This document shows positions 1 through 6,204 of a stretch of DNA of 9,659 bases, piece after piece. The stretch is from Actinomycetota bacterium (GTDB taxonomy: Bacteria > Actinomycetota > Actinomycetes > Streptosporangiales > Streptosporangiaceae). A program made the position numbers and the translations under genes. A model generated the notes under the pieces. The model saw only the letters and a program-made list of their open reading frames with translations, had not been told where the DNA came from and did not search any database. The stretch is taken from contig PMST01000411.1 in assembly GCA_003168295.1 (NCBI GenBank), positions 2,267 through 11,925 on the forward strand. The letters run 5' to 3'. How positions within the stretch are numbered: the stretch's first letter is position 1; the number at the start of each line of letters is the position of its first letter.

Positions 1-309
1 TGCCCGACCGCGCCGGACGGGTCCTATCGCATCGTCACGCTCAAGCCCGGGCCGCTGCCCACCCCCGACGGCAGCATCGAGGCGCCGCACCTAGACGTGT
101 CCGTCTTCGCGCGCGGCCTGCTCGACCGGGTCGTGACCAGGATCTACTTCCCCGACGAGCAGACCGCCAACGCCGCGGACCCGGTGCTGTGTTCCATCGC
201 CGAGCCGTCGCGGCGCGCCACGCTCATCGCCGTGCCCGAGCCCGAGGGCCAGCTCAAGTTCGACATCAGGCTGCAGGGCGAGCATGAGACGGTCTTCTTT
301 GACATCTGA
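1..309 (+). CDS. pcaG: Protocatechuate 3,4-dioxygenase alpha subunit, 3' part
   Basis: The frame is open from base 1 and stops with TGA at 307-309, giving the last 102 residues of a protein whose family is normally near 200 residues, so the 5' half lies outside the window. The segment PHLDVSVFARGLLDRVVTRI followed by YFPDE and then NAADPVL is the characteristic C-terminal stretch of PcaG. In the family, PcaG pairs with PcaH (which carries the catalytic non-haem iron ligands) to form the intradiol ring-cleaving enzyme that converts protocatechuate to 3-carboxy-cis,cis-muconate in the cytoplasmic beta-ketoadipate pathway. PcaH is expected just upstream, outside the window. The next gene is an esterase that is not a standard pca gene, so the pca cluster probably ends here, although no convincing terminator follows. 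Confidence 0.93.
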   Translation, partial: CPTAPDGSYRIVTLKPGPLPTPDGSIEAPHLDVSVFARGLLDRVVTRIYFPDEQTANAADPVLCSIAEPSRRATLIAVPEPEGQLKFDIRLQGEHETVFFDI

Positions 310-430
310 GGTCCGCCTGGCGGCCGCGGTGATGACGTGCGTAAGGAACTTTGCGCAATTAAGGCCAGGACCCGTCGAGGCACGCATCGTTCGGCATAGA
401 AAGGAGGAAGGTCCGTCTGTGCCGAGCCTT

Positions 431-435
431 GGAGG
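431..435 (+). promoter_or_regulatory. Ribosome binding site fixing the esterase start
   Basis: GGAGG lies 5 nt before GTG at 441. It supports 441 as the start over the in-frame TTG at 429, which has no well-spaced site. A second, stronger Shine-Dalgarno (AAAGGAGG, 400-407) lies upstream and does not serve this frame at normal spacing. Confidence 0.7.
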
Positions 436-440
436 AAACC

Positions 441-1469
441 GTGCTGCCCTGGTCTGCTGATCTCGCTGGCCGCATCGACGAGCAAGTCATCAGCAGTGAG
501 ATGCTGCGGGGCAACCCCCTCGGTGACCCGCACGAGCGTCCGATCTCGGTGTACCTGCCGCCCGGATACGACGACGAACCTCACCGCGGCTACCCGGCCG
601 TGTACGTGATCCAGGGCTACACCGGGCACGTGGCCATGTGGCGGAACCGGTCACCTTTCCGGCTGCCTTTCCCCGAGGCGGCCGACGCCGTGTTCGCCAG
701 CGGCGAAGCCCCTCCGGCGATCGTGGCATACGTCGACGCGTGGACGAGCTACGGAGGCAGCCAGTTCGTCGACTCGGCGGGCACCGGCAGGTACCACTCC
801 TACCTCTGCGACGAGGTCGTGCCCTGGGTGGACGCGCGGTACCGTACGCTGCCCGACGCCGCGCACCGGGCGATCATGGGCAAGTCGAGCGGCGGGTTCG
901 GCGCGATGATCACGCCCATGCTCCGGCCCGACTTGTTCGGCAGCCTGGCCACGCACGCCGGCGACACGCTGTATGAGTACAGCTACCTGCCCGAGTTCGC
1001 CACCGCGACCAGGTACCTGCGCCGGTACGACGGCGACATCTGGCGCTGGTGGCAGGACTTTTCCGCCCGGGTCGCCTTCACCAAGGAAGAAGACATCTCG
1101 TTGCTCAGCCTGCTCGGCGCGGCCGCGTGCTTCTCTGCCCGCCAGGACGGTACCGTGGACCTGCCGTTCGATCCGGCAACCGGGGTGATCCGGTCGGCCG
1201 TGTGGCAGCGGTGGCTGGATTGGGATCCGGTGCGGATGGTGCCGGCCTACGCGGAAGCCTTGCGAGGGCTGCAGGCGATCTGGATCGACGCCGGCACGAG
1301 GGACGAATATCATCTTGACCTCGGCGCCGGAGCGTTCCGCGCCGCGCTGAGGGACGTCGGGGTAGCCGATGACCTGGTACATTTCGAGCTCTTCGAAGCC
1401 GGGCACATGGGCATTGATTATCGCTACCCGATGTCACTCGCCTGGCTCTGCGGCCGGATGGCTAAGTAG
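441..1469 (+). CDS. Putative esterase, alpha/beta hydrolase (PF00756-like)
   Basis: The product is 342 residues from GTG 441, with no signal peptide, so probably cytoplasmic. The N-terminal half reads like esterase D / S-formylglutathione hydrolase-type enzymes: ISVYLPPGYDD, YPAVYVIQGYTG (oxyanion-side strand) and a nucleophile elbow GKSSGG, where Ser149 fits GxSxG. The likely triad is completed by Asp288 in GTRDEY and His322 in EAGHMG. The order strand-Ser-Asp-His and the length fit a complete PF00756 domain. The substrate cannot be read from the sequence: a small acyl or thiol ester is plausible. It lies 131 nt after pcaG, so it could be co-transcribed with the pca genes, though it is not a known pathway enzyme. 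An in-frame TTG at 429 would add four residues. Family confidence is high, specificity unknown. Confidence 0.82.
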   Translation: MLPWSADLAGRIDEQVISSEMLRGNPLGDPHERPISVYLPPGYDDEPHRGYPAVYVIQGYTGHVAMWRNRSPFRLPFPEAADAVFASGEAPPAIVAYVDAWTSYGGSQFVDSAGTGRYHSYLCDEVVPWVDARYRTLPDAAHRAIMGKSSGGFGAMITPMLRPDLFGSLATHAGDTLYEYSYLPEFATATRYLRRYDGDIWRWWQDFSARVAFTKEEDISLLSLLGAAACFSARQDGTVDLPFDPATGVIRSAVWQRWLDWDPVRMVPAYAEALRGLQAIWIDAGTRDEYHLDLGAGAFRAALRDVGVADDLVHFELFEAGHMGIDYRYPMSLAWLCGRMAK

Positions 1470-1566
1470 CGGCCAAGTAGCCTTCAGCGGCCCCGGCAGT
1501 CTGGTACGTTTCCGGCGTATCGGGAACGGGCCGAACCCCTTAAAACCTCGGAAGTGGAGAGATGTT

Positions 1567-2097
1567 ATGCGCAAGACCGGGTGGGCAGCAGCTGCCGGGC
1601 TCGGATCGCTAGCACTGTTGCTGACTGCATGCGGAGGATCATCGGGATCGTCGGCGAGCAGTACGGGTTCGACCCCGACCACGAGCACGACGGCCCAGGC
1701 GGCCGGGCAGGCAAGCAGCTCGGCGCTAGGCGGGATTCAGCCGGGGGACGTCGTGCTCATCGTGCAGAAGTCTGCCATCGGCTATGTGCTCGCCGCGGCC
1801 GACGGGCAGGTCGTGTACACCTACGGGAAAGACAGCAAGGGCAGCGCCCCGACGTGCACCGGCTCCTGCGCTACGACCTGGCCGCCGCTGACGGGCAAGC
1901 CCCTGGCCAGCCAGGCGGACAAGCTGCCGGGCACGCTCGGCACCGTCTCGGATGCGAACGGCGCCAAGCAGGTCACTTACAACGGCCTGCCGCTGTACAC
2001 CTTCAAGGGCGCCAAGGCCTTCACCACCACCGGCAACGGCGTCGGCGGAGAGTGGCACGTGATCAAGCTTTCCGCGAGCGACATCGTCACCGGCTGA
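1567..2097 (+). CDS. COG4315-type secreted-repeat lipoprotein, copy 1
   Basis: The product is 176 residues. The open frame extends much further upstream, but ATG 1567 is chosen because GGAGAG (1556-1561) sits 5 nt before it and it starts a textbook lipoprotein signal: MRK, a hydrophobic core, then lipobox LTAC with Cys22 as the lipidated residue. A Ser/Thr/Gly-rich linker (about 23-55) follows. The mature part has two half-repeats of the PF03640 / COG4315 family: GYVLAAADGQVVYTYGKD (about 72-89) leading to CTGSCATTWPPL (two conserved Cys, 97 and 101), and VTYNGLPLYTF (about 136-146) leading to GEWHVIKLS. The family is anchored to the outer face of the membrane and its function is unknown. A perfect terminator follows 15 nt after the stop, and a close paralogue lies downstream. 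Confidence 0.88.
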   Translation: MRKTGWAAAAGLGSLALLLTACGGSSGSSASSTGSTPTTSTTAQAAGQASSSALGGIQPGDVVLIVQKSAIGYVLAAADGQVVYTYGKDSKGSAPTCTGSCATTWPPLTGKPLASQADKLPGTLGTVSDANGAKQVTYNGLPLYTFKGAKAFTTTGNGVGGEWHVIKLSASDIVTG

Positions 2098-2112
2098 GTT
2101 AGCGCAGGCTCA

Positions 2113-2160
2113 AGCGTTCCGGGCCGGTCGCCGCGACGGCCCGGAACGCTCTTTCTTTTT
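2113..2160 (+). terminator. Strong intrinsic terminator after lipoprotein copy 1
   Basis: A perfect 14-bp GC-rich stem (left arm 2113-2126, right arm 2137-2150, 10-nt loop) is followed by CTTTCTTTTT at 2151-2160. It should largely insulate the second lipoprotein gene from transcription through the first. Confidence 0.93.
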
Positions 2161-2162
2161 GT

Positions 2163-2191
2163 CGTTCCCGGCCCGTCACGGCCCGGGAACG
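2163..2191 (+). other. Second hairpin in the leader of lipoprotein copy 2
   Basis: CGTTCCCGGCC (2163-2173) can pair with GGCCCGGGAACG (2180-2191), leaving one bulged base and a 6-nt loop. No T-run follows, so it is not itself a terminator. Its arms resemble those of the terminator directly upstream, and the last arm can also pair with the first arm of that terminator (2115-2125) with a single bulge. Alternative folding is therefore possible. Whether it matters is unknown. Confidence 0.5.
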
Positions 2192-2207
2192 GGTCATCCT
2201 TGTGAAT

Positions 2208-2213
2208 GGAGAG
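2208..2213 (+). promoter_or_regulatory. RBS for lipoprotein copy 2, in front of an out-of-frame ATG
   Basis: GGAGAG stands 6 nt before ATG 2220, matching the arrangement of copy 1 (same hexamer, same ATGCGCAA start). The ATG it serves is in a different frame from the gene body, and no ATG, GTG or TTG in the body frame lies near this site. Confidence 0.65.
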
Positions 2214-2219
2214 ACTTAT

Positions 2220-2827
2220 ATGCGCAAAGCGGGTGGGCCGCAGCGACCGGGCTCGGATCACTGGTGCTGCTGCTAGCCGCGTGCGGAGGGTCGTCGAGTT
2301 CGTCGAACTCGGCCTCTAGTACGGCCCAGGCTACGGTGGCCGGGTCGAGTGCGCCTGCACAGGCCACCTCGGGACCGGCCACCACCAAAGCAGGCGGGAT
2401 TTCGTCGCCAAAGCCGAGACCCGGCCACACCGCCGGGCCGCAGCCCAGCAGCGGCGCGGTGGTTTTCCCGCCGGTGGGCACGACCGTCATGGTCGTGCAG
2501 AAGTCCTCCATCGGCTATGTCCTCGCCGAGGCCAACGGGCAGGTCGTCTACACCTACAGCAAGGACACCAAGGGCGGCACGCCGACCTGCACCGGGTCGT
2601 GCGCTACGACCTGGCCTGCGGTCACCGGCACGCCCAAGGCCGGCCCGGCCGATAGCTTCCCCGGGACCTTCGCCGTGGTCAAGGGAGCGGACGGTGTCGA
2701 GCAGATCACGTACAACGGCATGCCGCTGTATAGGTTCGCGGGCGCCAAACCGCTCACGGTCGCGGGCAACGGCCTCGACGGCGAGTGGCACGTGATAAAG
2801 CTCTCCGCGAGCGACATCTCCTCCTAG
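2220..2827 (+). CDS. COG4315-type lipoprotein, copy 2, with a one-base frameshift after the start
   Basis: This is a tandem paralogue of the preceding lipoprotein. The body frame (open from before 2159 to TAG at 2825-2827) encodes GWAAATGLGSLVLLLAACGG, a signal core with lipobox LAAC, a Ser/Ala/Pro linker longer than in copy 1, then GYVLAEANGQVVYTYSKD, CTGSCATTWP and ITYNGMPLYRF before GEWHVIKLSASD, all closely matching copy 1. The expected start, ATG 2220 with its RBS, is shifted: copy 1 reads ATGCGCAAGACCGGGTGG, this copy ATGCGCAAAGCGGGTGG, one base shorter. As written, ATG 2220 gives an 18-codon peptide ending at TAG 2274-2276. In-frame alternatives are TTG 2159 (at the end of the upstream terminator, no RBS) and GTG 2264 (inside the signal core). 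Either the sequence has an error, the gene was recently inactivated, or a frameshift or unusual start is used. The intact body argues against old decay. Confidence 0.75.
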
Positions 2828-2851
2828 CGATCACCTACCAGGCAAGTTAAG

Positions 2852-2890
2852 ACCAGCAGCCCGCGCAGCAGCGCGGGCTGCTGGTTGTTT
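2852..2890. terminator. Perfect hairpin terminator between convergent genes
   Basis: A perfect 15-bp stem (2852-2866 with 2871-2885) closes a 4-nt AGCA loop and is followed on the plus strand by TGTTT. On the minus strand the stem is followed by TCTTAACTT. It lies 24 nt after lipoprotein copy 2 and just past the end of the convergent ATPase gene, so it probably serves both. Confidence 0.85.
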
Positions 2891-2894
2891 ACGG

Positions 2895-3293
2895 TCATCG
2901 CGGAGCCTGCAGTTCCAGCCGGCACCACACCACGCGGCCTGCCTGGTCGCCCTCTACGCCCCAGTTGTCCGGGCCGGTGAGCGCCTCGATGACCTCGAGG
3001 CCGTGGGGCCGACCGGTACCGCCGGGTTTGGCGTTCCAGGAGCCGCCGAGGTCTTGGACTTCGATCCGGAGGTAGCCGGAGTGGATCTCGGCGCGGACGG
3101 TGAAGGACTGGTCCTTGCTGTGGCTGTGCAGGATCGCGTTGGCGGCAAGTTCGCTCACGATGAGGGCGGCATCGTCGGCGCGGGGACATCCGCCGAGGAT
3201 GCCCTTGACCGCATGCCGGGCGTACGCGACCTGCCGGGGTGCGCCGGCGAACGTCCCGGCCCATGCGCGGGCGCCTGTTGTGAGCTGCTGCAT
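2895..3293 (-). CDS. RsbW-like anti-sigma / HATPase_c ATP-binding protein
   Basis: The product is 132 residues from ATG 3293, the usual size of stand-alone actinobacterial GHKL ATP-binding proteins. Visible boxes are the N-box ELAANAILHSHS (about 48-59, with Glu48, Asn52 and His56), a G1-like VQDLGGSW (79-86, with Asp81) and a G2-like GRPHGLEVIEAL (94-105), ending near DNWG. In the family such proteins are serine kinases that bind anti-anti-sigma factors or sigma factors (RsbW/SpoIIAB type); many in actinomycetes have no known partner. A weak GGAAGG lies 11 nt before the ATG; the frame continues to GTG 3359, but that start falls within an inverted repeat and has no RBS. The gene diverges from an XRE regulator paired with DUF397, an arrangement seen in aba-type loci of Streptomyces (abaB-like position). 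A role in development or antibiotic control is inference only. Confidence 0.85.
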   Translation of the reverse strand: MQQLTTGARAWAGTFAGAPRQVAYARHAVKGILGGCPRADDAALIVSELAANAILHSHSKDQSFTVRAEIHSGYLRIEVQDLGGSWNAKPGGTGRPHGLEVIEALTGPDNWGVEGDQAGRVVWCRLELQAPR

Positions 3294-3323
3294 CGCGTTC
3301 GGTGCCTTCCGCCTGTGCCTGGA

Positions 3324-3367
3324 CGGATCACGTGCCGCGGTTAGGCGTACGCCCGGCACGTGATCCG
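3324..3367. promoter_or_regulatory. Candidate operator: perfect 14-bp inverted repeat around CACGTG
   Basis: CGGATCACGTGCCG (3324-3337) and its exact reverse complement (3354-3367) flank a 16-nt spacer that itself contains the perfect palindrome GGCGTACGCC (3344-3353). The CACGTG centres are 28 bp apart. It lies between the divergent ATPase and XRE genes, as expected for a shared operator, with the XRE protein the most likely ligand (inference). An extruded cruciform is another possibility. Confidence 0.6.
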
Positions 3368-3427
3368 ATAGCCAATCTCACAGGGCGGGACTACGGTTAG
3401 CTACGTGACGGATACGCTGGCCACTTT

Positions 3428-3442
3428 CCGGCACGTGTCCGG
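3428..3442 (+). promoter_or_regulatory. Third copy of the CACGTG motif before the XRE gene
   Basis: CCGGCACGTGTCCGG is nearly palindromic and matches the right arm of the inverted repeat at 3354-3367 except for one missing base after CACGTG. It lies 75 bp downstream of that arm and 24 bp before the XRE start, a position suited to autorepression. Confidence 0.5.
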
Positions 3443-3466
3443 CGGCGGCGTCACGGGGAGGCACTG

Positions 3467-4303
3467 ATGGCGAGCGATCGTGATCCCCGCAGTGATCTGG
3501 GCGCGTGGCTGGGTGAGGAACTCCGCGGCGCCCGCGCCGATGCCGGCTATAAAAGCCAGGATCAGCTAGCCCGTGAGCTCGGGTTCGACCGGACGGTCAT
3601 CGTCAAGGCGGAGAGCGGGTCACGGCCGCCTTCGGAAGATGTGGCCGCAAAGATCGCCGAGAAGTTCCCGGGGCTGGCTAACGGGCTCTACGTGCATCTC
3701 GCGGGGATCGCGCGGAAGTCGAACGGGCCGATTCCTGGCTGGTTCGCGGACTGGCTTACCCGTGAACGCGAGGCTACGTCGATTCGCATCTGGCAGCCGA
3801 TCATCGTCCCCGGCCTGCTTCAGACGGCAGGCTATGCGCGGGCGCTGTTCATCGGCGAGCGCTCGAATCTGGGTGACGATGCGCTCGATGAGCTGGTCGG
3901 GGCGCGGCTCGCGCGGCAGCGCATCTTCGACAAGCCAGAGCCGCCGCACCTGTGGGTGGTGCTGGACGAGGCTGTGCTTCACAGGCTCATCGGGACACCG
4001 AAGACCACGCATGATCAGCTAGTTCACCTGGTTGACATGTCGGAACGGTCGTACATCTTGATCCAGGTCGTACCGGCCAGCGTCGGCGCGCATGCCGGGC
4101 TGGCGTGCGCGTTCATGATTGGCAGCGTGGACGGTGAACCGGACGTGCTGCTGTTCGAGGCCGTCGAGGATCAGACGATAAAAGATGCGGAAGTGATCCG
4201 GAAGACGGCGGTAGCATTCGATCTTGTACGGGGCGACACGCTGTCGCGTGCTGCTTCGCAAGACCTGATCCTGAAGGTGGCAAACGAGCAATGGAACATA
4301 TAG
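3467..4303 (+). CDS. XRE-family regulator with DUF5753 (Scr1-type)
   Basis: The product is 278 residues. ATG 3467 has GGAGG (3457-3461) 5 nt upstream. The N-terminus (about 13-70) is a helix-turn-helix: LGEELRGARADAG, QDQLARELGFDRTVIVKAE, PSEDVAAKIAEKF. From about residue 95 to the end it matches DUF5753, with the hallmark IRIWQPIIVPGLLQTAGYAR, then GARLARQRIF and VLDEAVLHR and a typical C-terminal sheet region. Such proteins are actinobacterial transcription factors (WhiJ-like) that act with a small DUF397 partner; databases name them Scr1-family antitoxin-like regulators. The last 13 nt overlap the DUF397 gene, which supports one functional unit. The upstream CACGTG repeats are the likely binding sites. 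No defects are seen. Confidence 0.93.
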   Translation: MASDRDPRSDLGAWLGEELRGARADAGYKSQDQLARELGFDRTVIVKAESGSRPPSEDVAAKIAEKFPGLANGLYVHLAGIARKSNGPIPGWFADWLTREREATSIRIWQPIIVPGLLQTAGYARALFIGERSNLGDDALDELVGARLARQRIFDKPEPPHLWVVLDEAVLHRLIGTPKTTHDQLVHLVDMSERSYILIQVVPASVGAHAGLACAFMIGSVDGEPDVLLFEAVEDQTIKDAEVIRKTAVAFDLVRGDTLSRAASQDLILKVANEQWNI

Positions 4304-4515
4304 ACGATCTTGGCTGGCGGAAGTCCAGTTTCAGCGGCAACGGTGGTGCTAGCTGCGTGGAGGTGGCGGGCCACGATGGCATGATCTTGGTGCGGGACAC
4401 CAAGGACTACGGTCACGGCCCGGTCCAGCGGTTCACCCGCGCTGAGTGGCATGCGTTCGTGGCCGGCGTGCGCAACGGCGAATTCGACCTGGACGCTTAC
4501 GGCCGTCTGCCGTAG
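4291..4515 (+). CDS. DUF397 small protein (BldB/Scr2-like partner)
   Basis: The product is 74 residues, a complete DUF397 domain: LGWRKSSFSGNGGASCVEVA near the N-terminus, VRDTKD in the middle, then FTRAEWHAFVAGVRNGEFD. ATG 4291 lies inside the 3' end of the XRE gene (13-nt overlap), so translation is probably coupled. DUF397 proteins are small cytoplasmic proteins paired with XRE-DUF5753 regulators. Proposed roles are corepressor-like partner or toxin-antitoxin member; relatives affect sporulation and antibiotic production in Streptomyces. The role of this pair is not shown by sequence. A terminator follows 31 nt after the stop. Confidence 0.92.
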   Translation: MEHIDDLGWRKSSFSGNGGASCVEVAGHDGMILVRDTKDYGHGPVQRFTRAEWHAFVAGVRNGEFDLDAYGRLP

Positions 4516-4546
4516 CCGGCCAGGCCAGGTCCCGAACCGCTGCTTT

Positions 4547-4579
4547 AAAGGGGCGCCTTTGTGTCTGGGCGCCCCTTTT
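4547..4579. terminator. Intrinsic terminator after the XRE/DUF397 unit
   Basis: AAAGGGGCGCC (4547-4557) pairs perfectly with GGCGCCCCTTT (4568-4578) around a 10-nt loop, ending in TTTT on the plus strand. It lies between the convergent DUF397 gene and the sugar operon and could also stop minus-strand transcripts, though its minus-side tail is poorer in T. Confidence 0.8.
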
Positions 4580-4619
4580 GGCATGTCTGGGGTTGTTCCC
4601 TCGCAGCCCTCGTAGCGTC

Positions 4620-5135
4620 CTAGGCGGGGAGATGGCCATTGCCGTGGGTTTGGCGTTCGGGCGGGAGCATGCGGTGGGCCAGGCGGAGGAGGGCTGACTT
4701 TCTCGGGTGCCAGACGCTGCGCTCCTCGAAAGGCCAGGCGTAGATCATGCTCCCGCCGCGGATGCAGTCGAGCAGCCCCGGCTCGCTGAGCTCGTGCGCT
4801 GACCACTCATACAGCTGCTGCAGCCTGGGCACGATCACCCCGTAGTCGAGGAGACGGCCGAAACCGAGTTCGTCGGAGAGGTAGTCGCCGACGTTGCCGG
4901 TGAGCGGGTACTCGTCGGGGAGCACGCGCGAGAGCTGGAGAAAGATCCCGGTCATCCCGAGCCTCGGGTCGCCGAGGAACGGAGCGAGCGGGCGCAGCCA
5001 CCCCAGCGAGATCCGGGGCGCCGCGACCAGCGCGTGCGTGTAGAGCACGCGGCAGAGCACGACGTTCATGAAGAACCGTTCGGCGGTGCTCTCCGCCTCG
5101 GCCAGGTCGCGATGGTCGAGGTAGGCCGCCACCAC
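4620..5135 (-). CDS. Hypothetical protein, last gene of the sugar operon
   Basis: The product is 171 residues from GTG 5135 (171 codons plus TAG at 4622-4620). I do not recognise the family. It has no signal peptide or clear membrane segment. It looks soluble and partly helical (LDHRDLAEAESTAERFFMN near the N-terminus), with a central PLTGNVGDYLSDELGFG stretch and many aromatic residues (SMIYAWPFEERSVWHP near 129-144); the last 15 residues are basic and polar. It starts 4 nt after the kinase stop, and the kinase TAG is part of the AGGAG (5141-5137) just before the start, so the two are coupled. A second GTG directly after the first (5132) is better spaced from that AGGAG; the first fits a GGGAG at 5149-5145. 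Its place suggests a role linked to the sugar pathway, but nothing specific can be claimed. Confidence 0.75.
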   Translation of the reverse strand: MVAAYLDHRDLAEAESTAERFFMNVVLCRVLYTHALVAAPRISLGWLRPLAPFLGDPRLGMTGIFLQLSRVLPDEYPLTGNVGDYLSDELGFGRLLDYGVIVPRLQQLYEWSAHELSEPGLLDCIRGGSMIYAWPFEERSVWHPRKSALLRLAHRMLPPERQTHGNGHLPA

Positions 5136-5139
5136 GCTC

Positions 5140-6204
5140 CTATTCTCCCACGCGGGTCCGTTCGTAGGCAGCGCGCAGGCGGGCCTCGGCGGCGGCGGGC
5201 GCGTGCACGTGGTCCAGGCCGAGCAGCGCCGCGCCGACGACCGGCGGCACGTCGATCACGCGCACCTGCGCTAGCGGGGCCGCCTCGGTGAGCTGGCCGG
5301 TGACGCTGCTCAGCAGCTGCGGGTTCCGCGCGGTGATGACGCCGCCGCCGAGCACGACGGGGGTGGCCAGACCGGTGAGGCCGAGCCGCCGCATCGCAGT
5401 GATGGCCATGACGGAGATCTCGTCGGCCAGCCGGCTCACCACGGTCCGGGCCACGTCATCGCCCGCCTCCGCCGCCCTCAGCAGCAACGGCGCGAGCCCG
5501 GTGAGGTCGTCTTCCCCGATCTTGCCCTTGTGGATTCCGAGCGTCACGTCCTCGACCTTCTCCACACCGAGGTGGCTGGTCAGGTAGCCGGCCAGCAGCG
5601 TGCCCGGACCGCGGCCGTCCTCCGCCCGGACCGCGTGCCAGAGGACCTCGAGACCGAGGCCGTAGCCGCCGCCCCAGTCGCCGGACATCGTGCCCAGGGC
5701 CAGGAATCTCGTGACGCGGCCGTCCGGCCCGACGCCGACGCAGTTGATGCCCGCGCCGCAGACCACAGCGACGCCCCAGTGGGGCCTGGCCTCGTCGGCC
5801 AGGCCGGTCCGCAGGATCGCGAACGTGTCGTTGACCACCGTGACGGTCGGCGTCCACCCCAGGACACCGATCGCGGCGGCGTGTTCCGTCTCTTCCTCCG
5901 GCAGGTCCGCGTTGGCCAGGCAGGCCACGGTGTGCATCGCGACCCAGCCGGAGCGCGAAGCGCCGGCCTGCGTCGCCGCCTGCTTGACCACCGCGTCCAG
6001 GATCAGCATCACCTGGTCGACGCCGGTCTGGTGGGAGTTGATCCCGGGACCGCGGGCGGAGGCCAGCAAGGTGCCGTCGCTGGCCACCAGGACCACGTCG
6101 GTCTTGCTGTTGCCTCCGTCGATGGCCAGCACAGCGGCCTCGGGGGGCTCAGGGGCCGGCGGGGTCTGCGGGCTCTTGGGGGTCTTTGGGTCGACGTCAG
6201 CCAA
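5140..6204 (-). CDS. BadF/BadG-family sugar kinase, N-acetylglucosamine kinase-like
   Basis: The product is 354 residues with the ASKHA ATPase fold. Phosphate-1 loop AIDGGNSKTD (27-36), VVNDTFAILR with probable catalytic Asp126, phosphate-2 region CGAGINCVGVG (149-159), SGDWGGGYGLG (174-184) and adenosine motif VVLGGGVI toward the end are all present, so it looks active. The motifs are those of actinobacterial GlcNAc kinase-like proteins and of the Vibrio glucosamine kinase type. The expected reaction is ATP-dependent 6-phosphorylation of an amino sugar or glucose-type sugar in the cytoplasm. TTG 6204 is chosen because it overlaps the GH9 stop by 8 nt; no good RBS is visible, so translation likely depends on coupling. 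The frame runs back to ATG 6297, which would overlap GH9 by about 100 nt. The N-terminus carries a Pro-rich tail (PKTPKSPQTPPAPEPPE) before the fold. The start is uncertain, the family clear. Confidence 0.87.
   Translation of the reverse strand: MADVDPKTPKSPQTPPAPEPPEAAVLAIDGGNSKTDVVLVASDGTLLASARGPGINSHQTGVDQVMLILDAVVKQAATQAGASRSGWVAMHTVACLANADLPEEETEHAAAIGVLGWTPTVTVVNDTFAILRTGLADEARPHWGVAVVCGAGINCVGVGPDGRVTRFLALGTMSGDWGGGYGLGLEVLWHAVRAEDGRGPGTLLAGYLTSHLGVEKVEDVTLGIHKGKIGEDDLTGLAPLLLRAAEAGDDVARTVVSRLADEISVMAITAMRRLGLTGLATPVVLGGGVITARNPQLLSSVTGQLTEAAPLAQVRVIDVPPVVGAALLGLDHVHAPAAAEARLRAAYERTRVGE

Noticed and set aside
338..357. Short hairpin (7-bp stem with one G-T pair, loop GGAACT) after pcaG, containing the palindrome TTGCGCAA
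   Set aside because: The stem is weak and no T-run follows, so I do not call a terminator; an 8-bp palindrome alone is not enough for an operator.
651..1406. 251-codon minus-strand frame opposite the esterase
   Set aside because: Low-complexity Arg/Pro/Gly-rich translation with no motif; the opposite strand encodes a clear alpha/beta hydrolase.
3294..3359. N-terminal extension of the RsbW-like protein to GTG 3359
   Set aside because: No RBS precedes it, the extra residues look unstructured and basic, and the start lies within the inverted repeat; ATG 3293 gives the usual family length.
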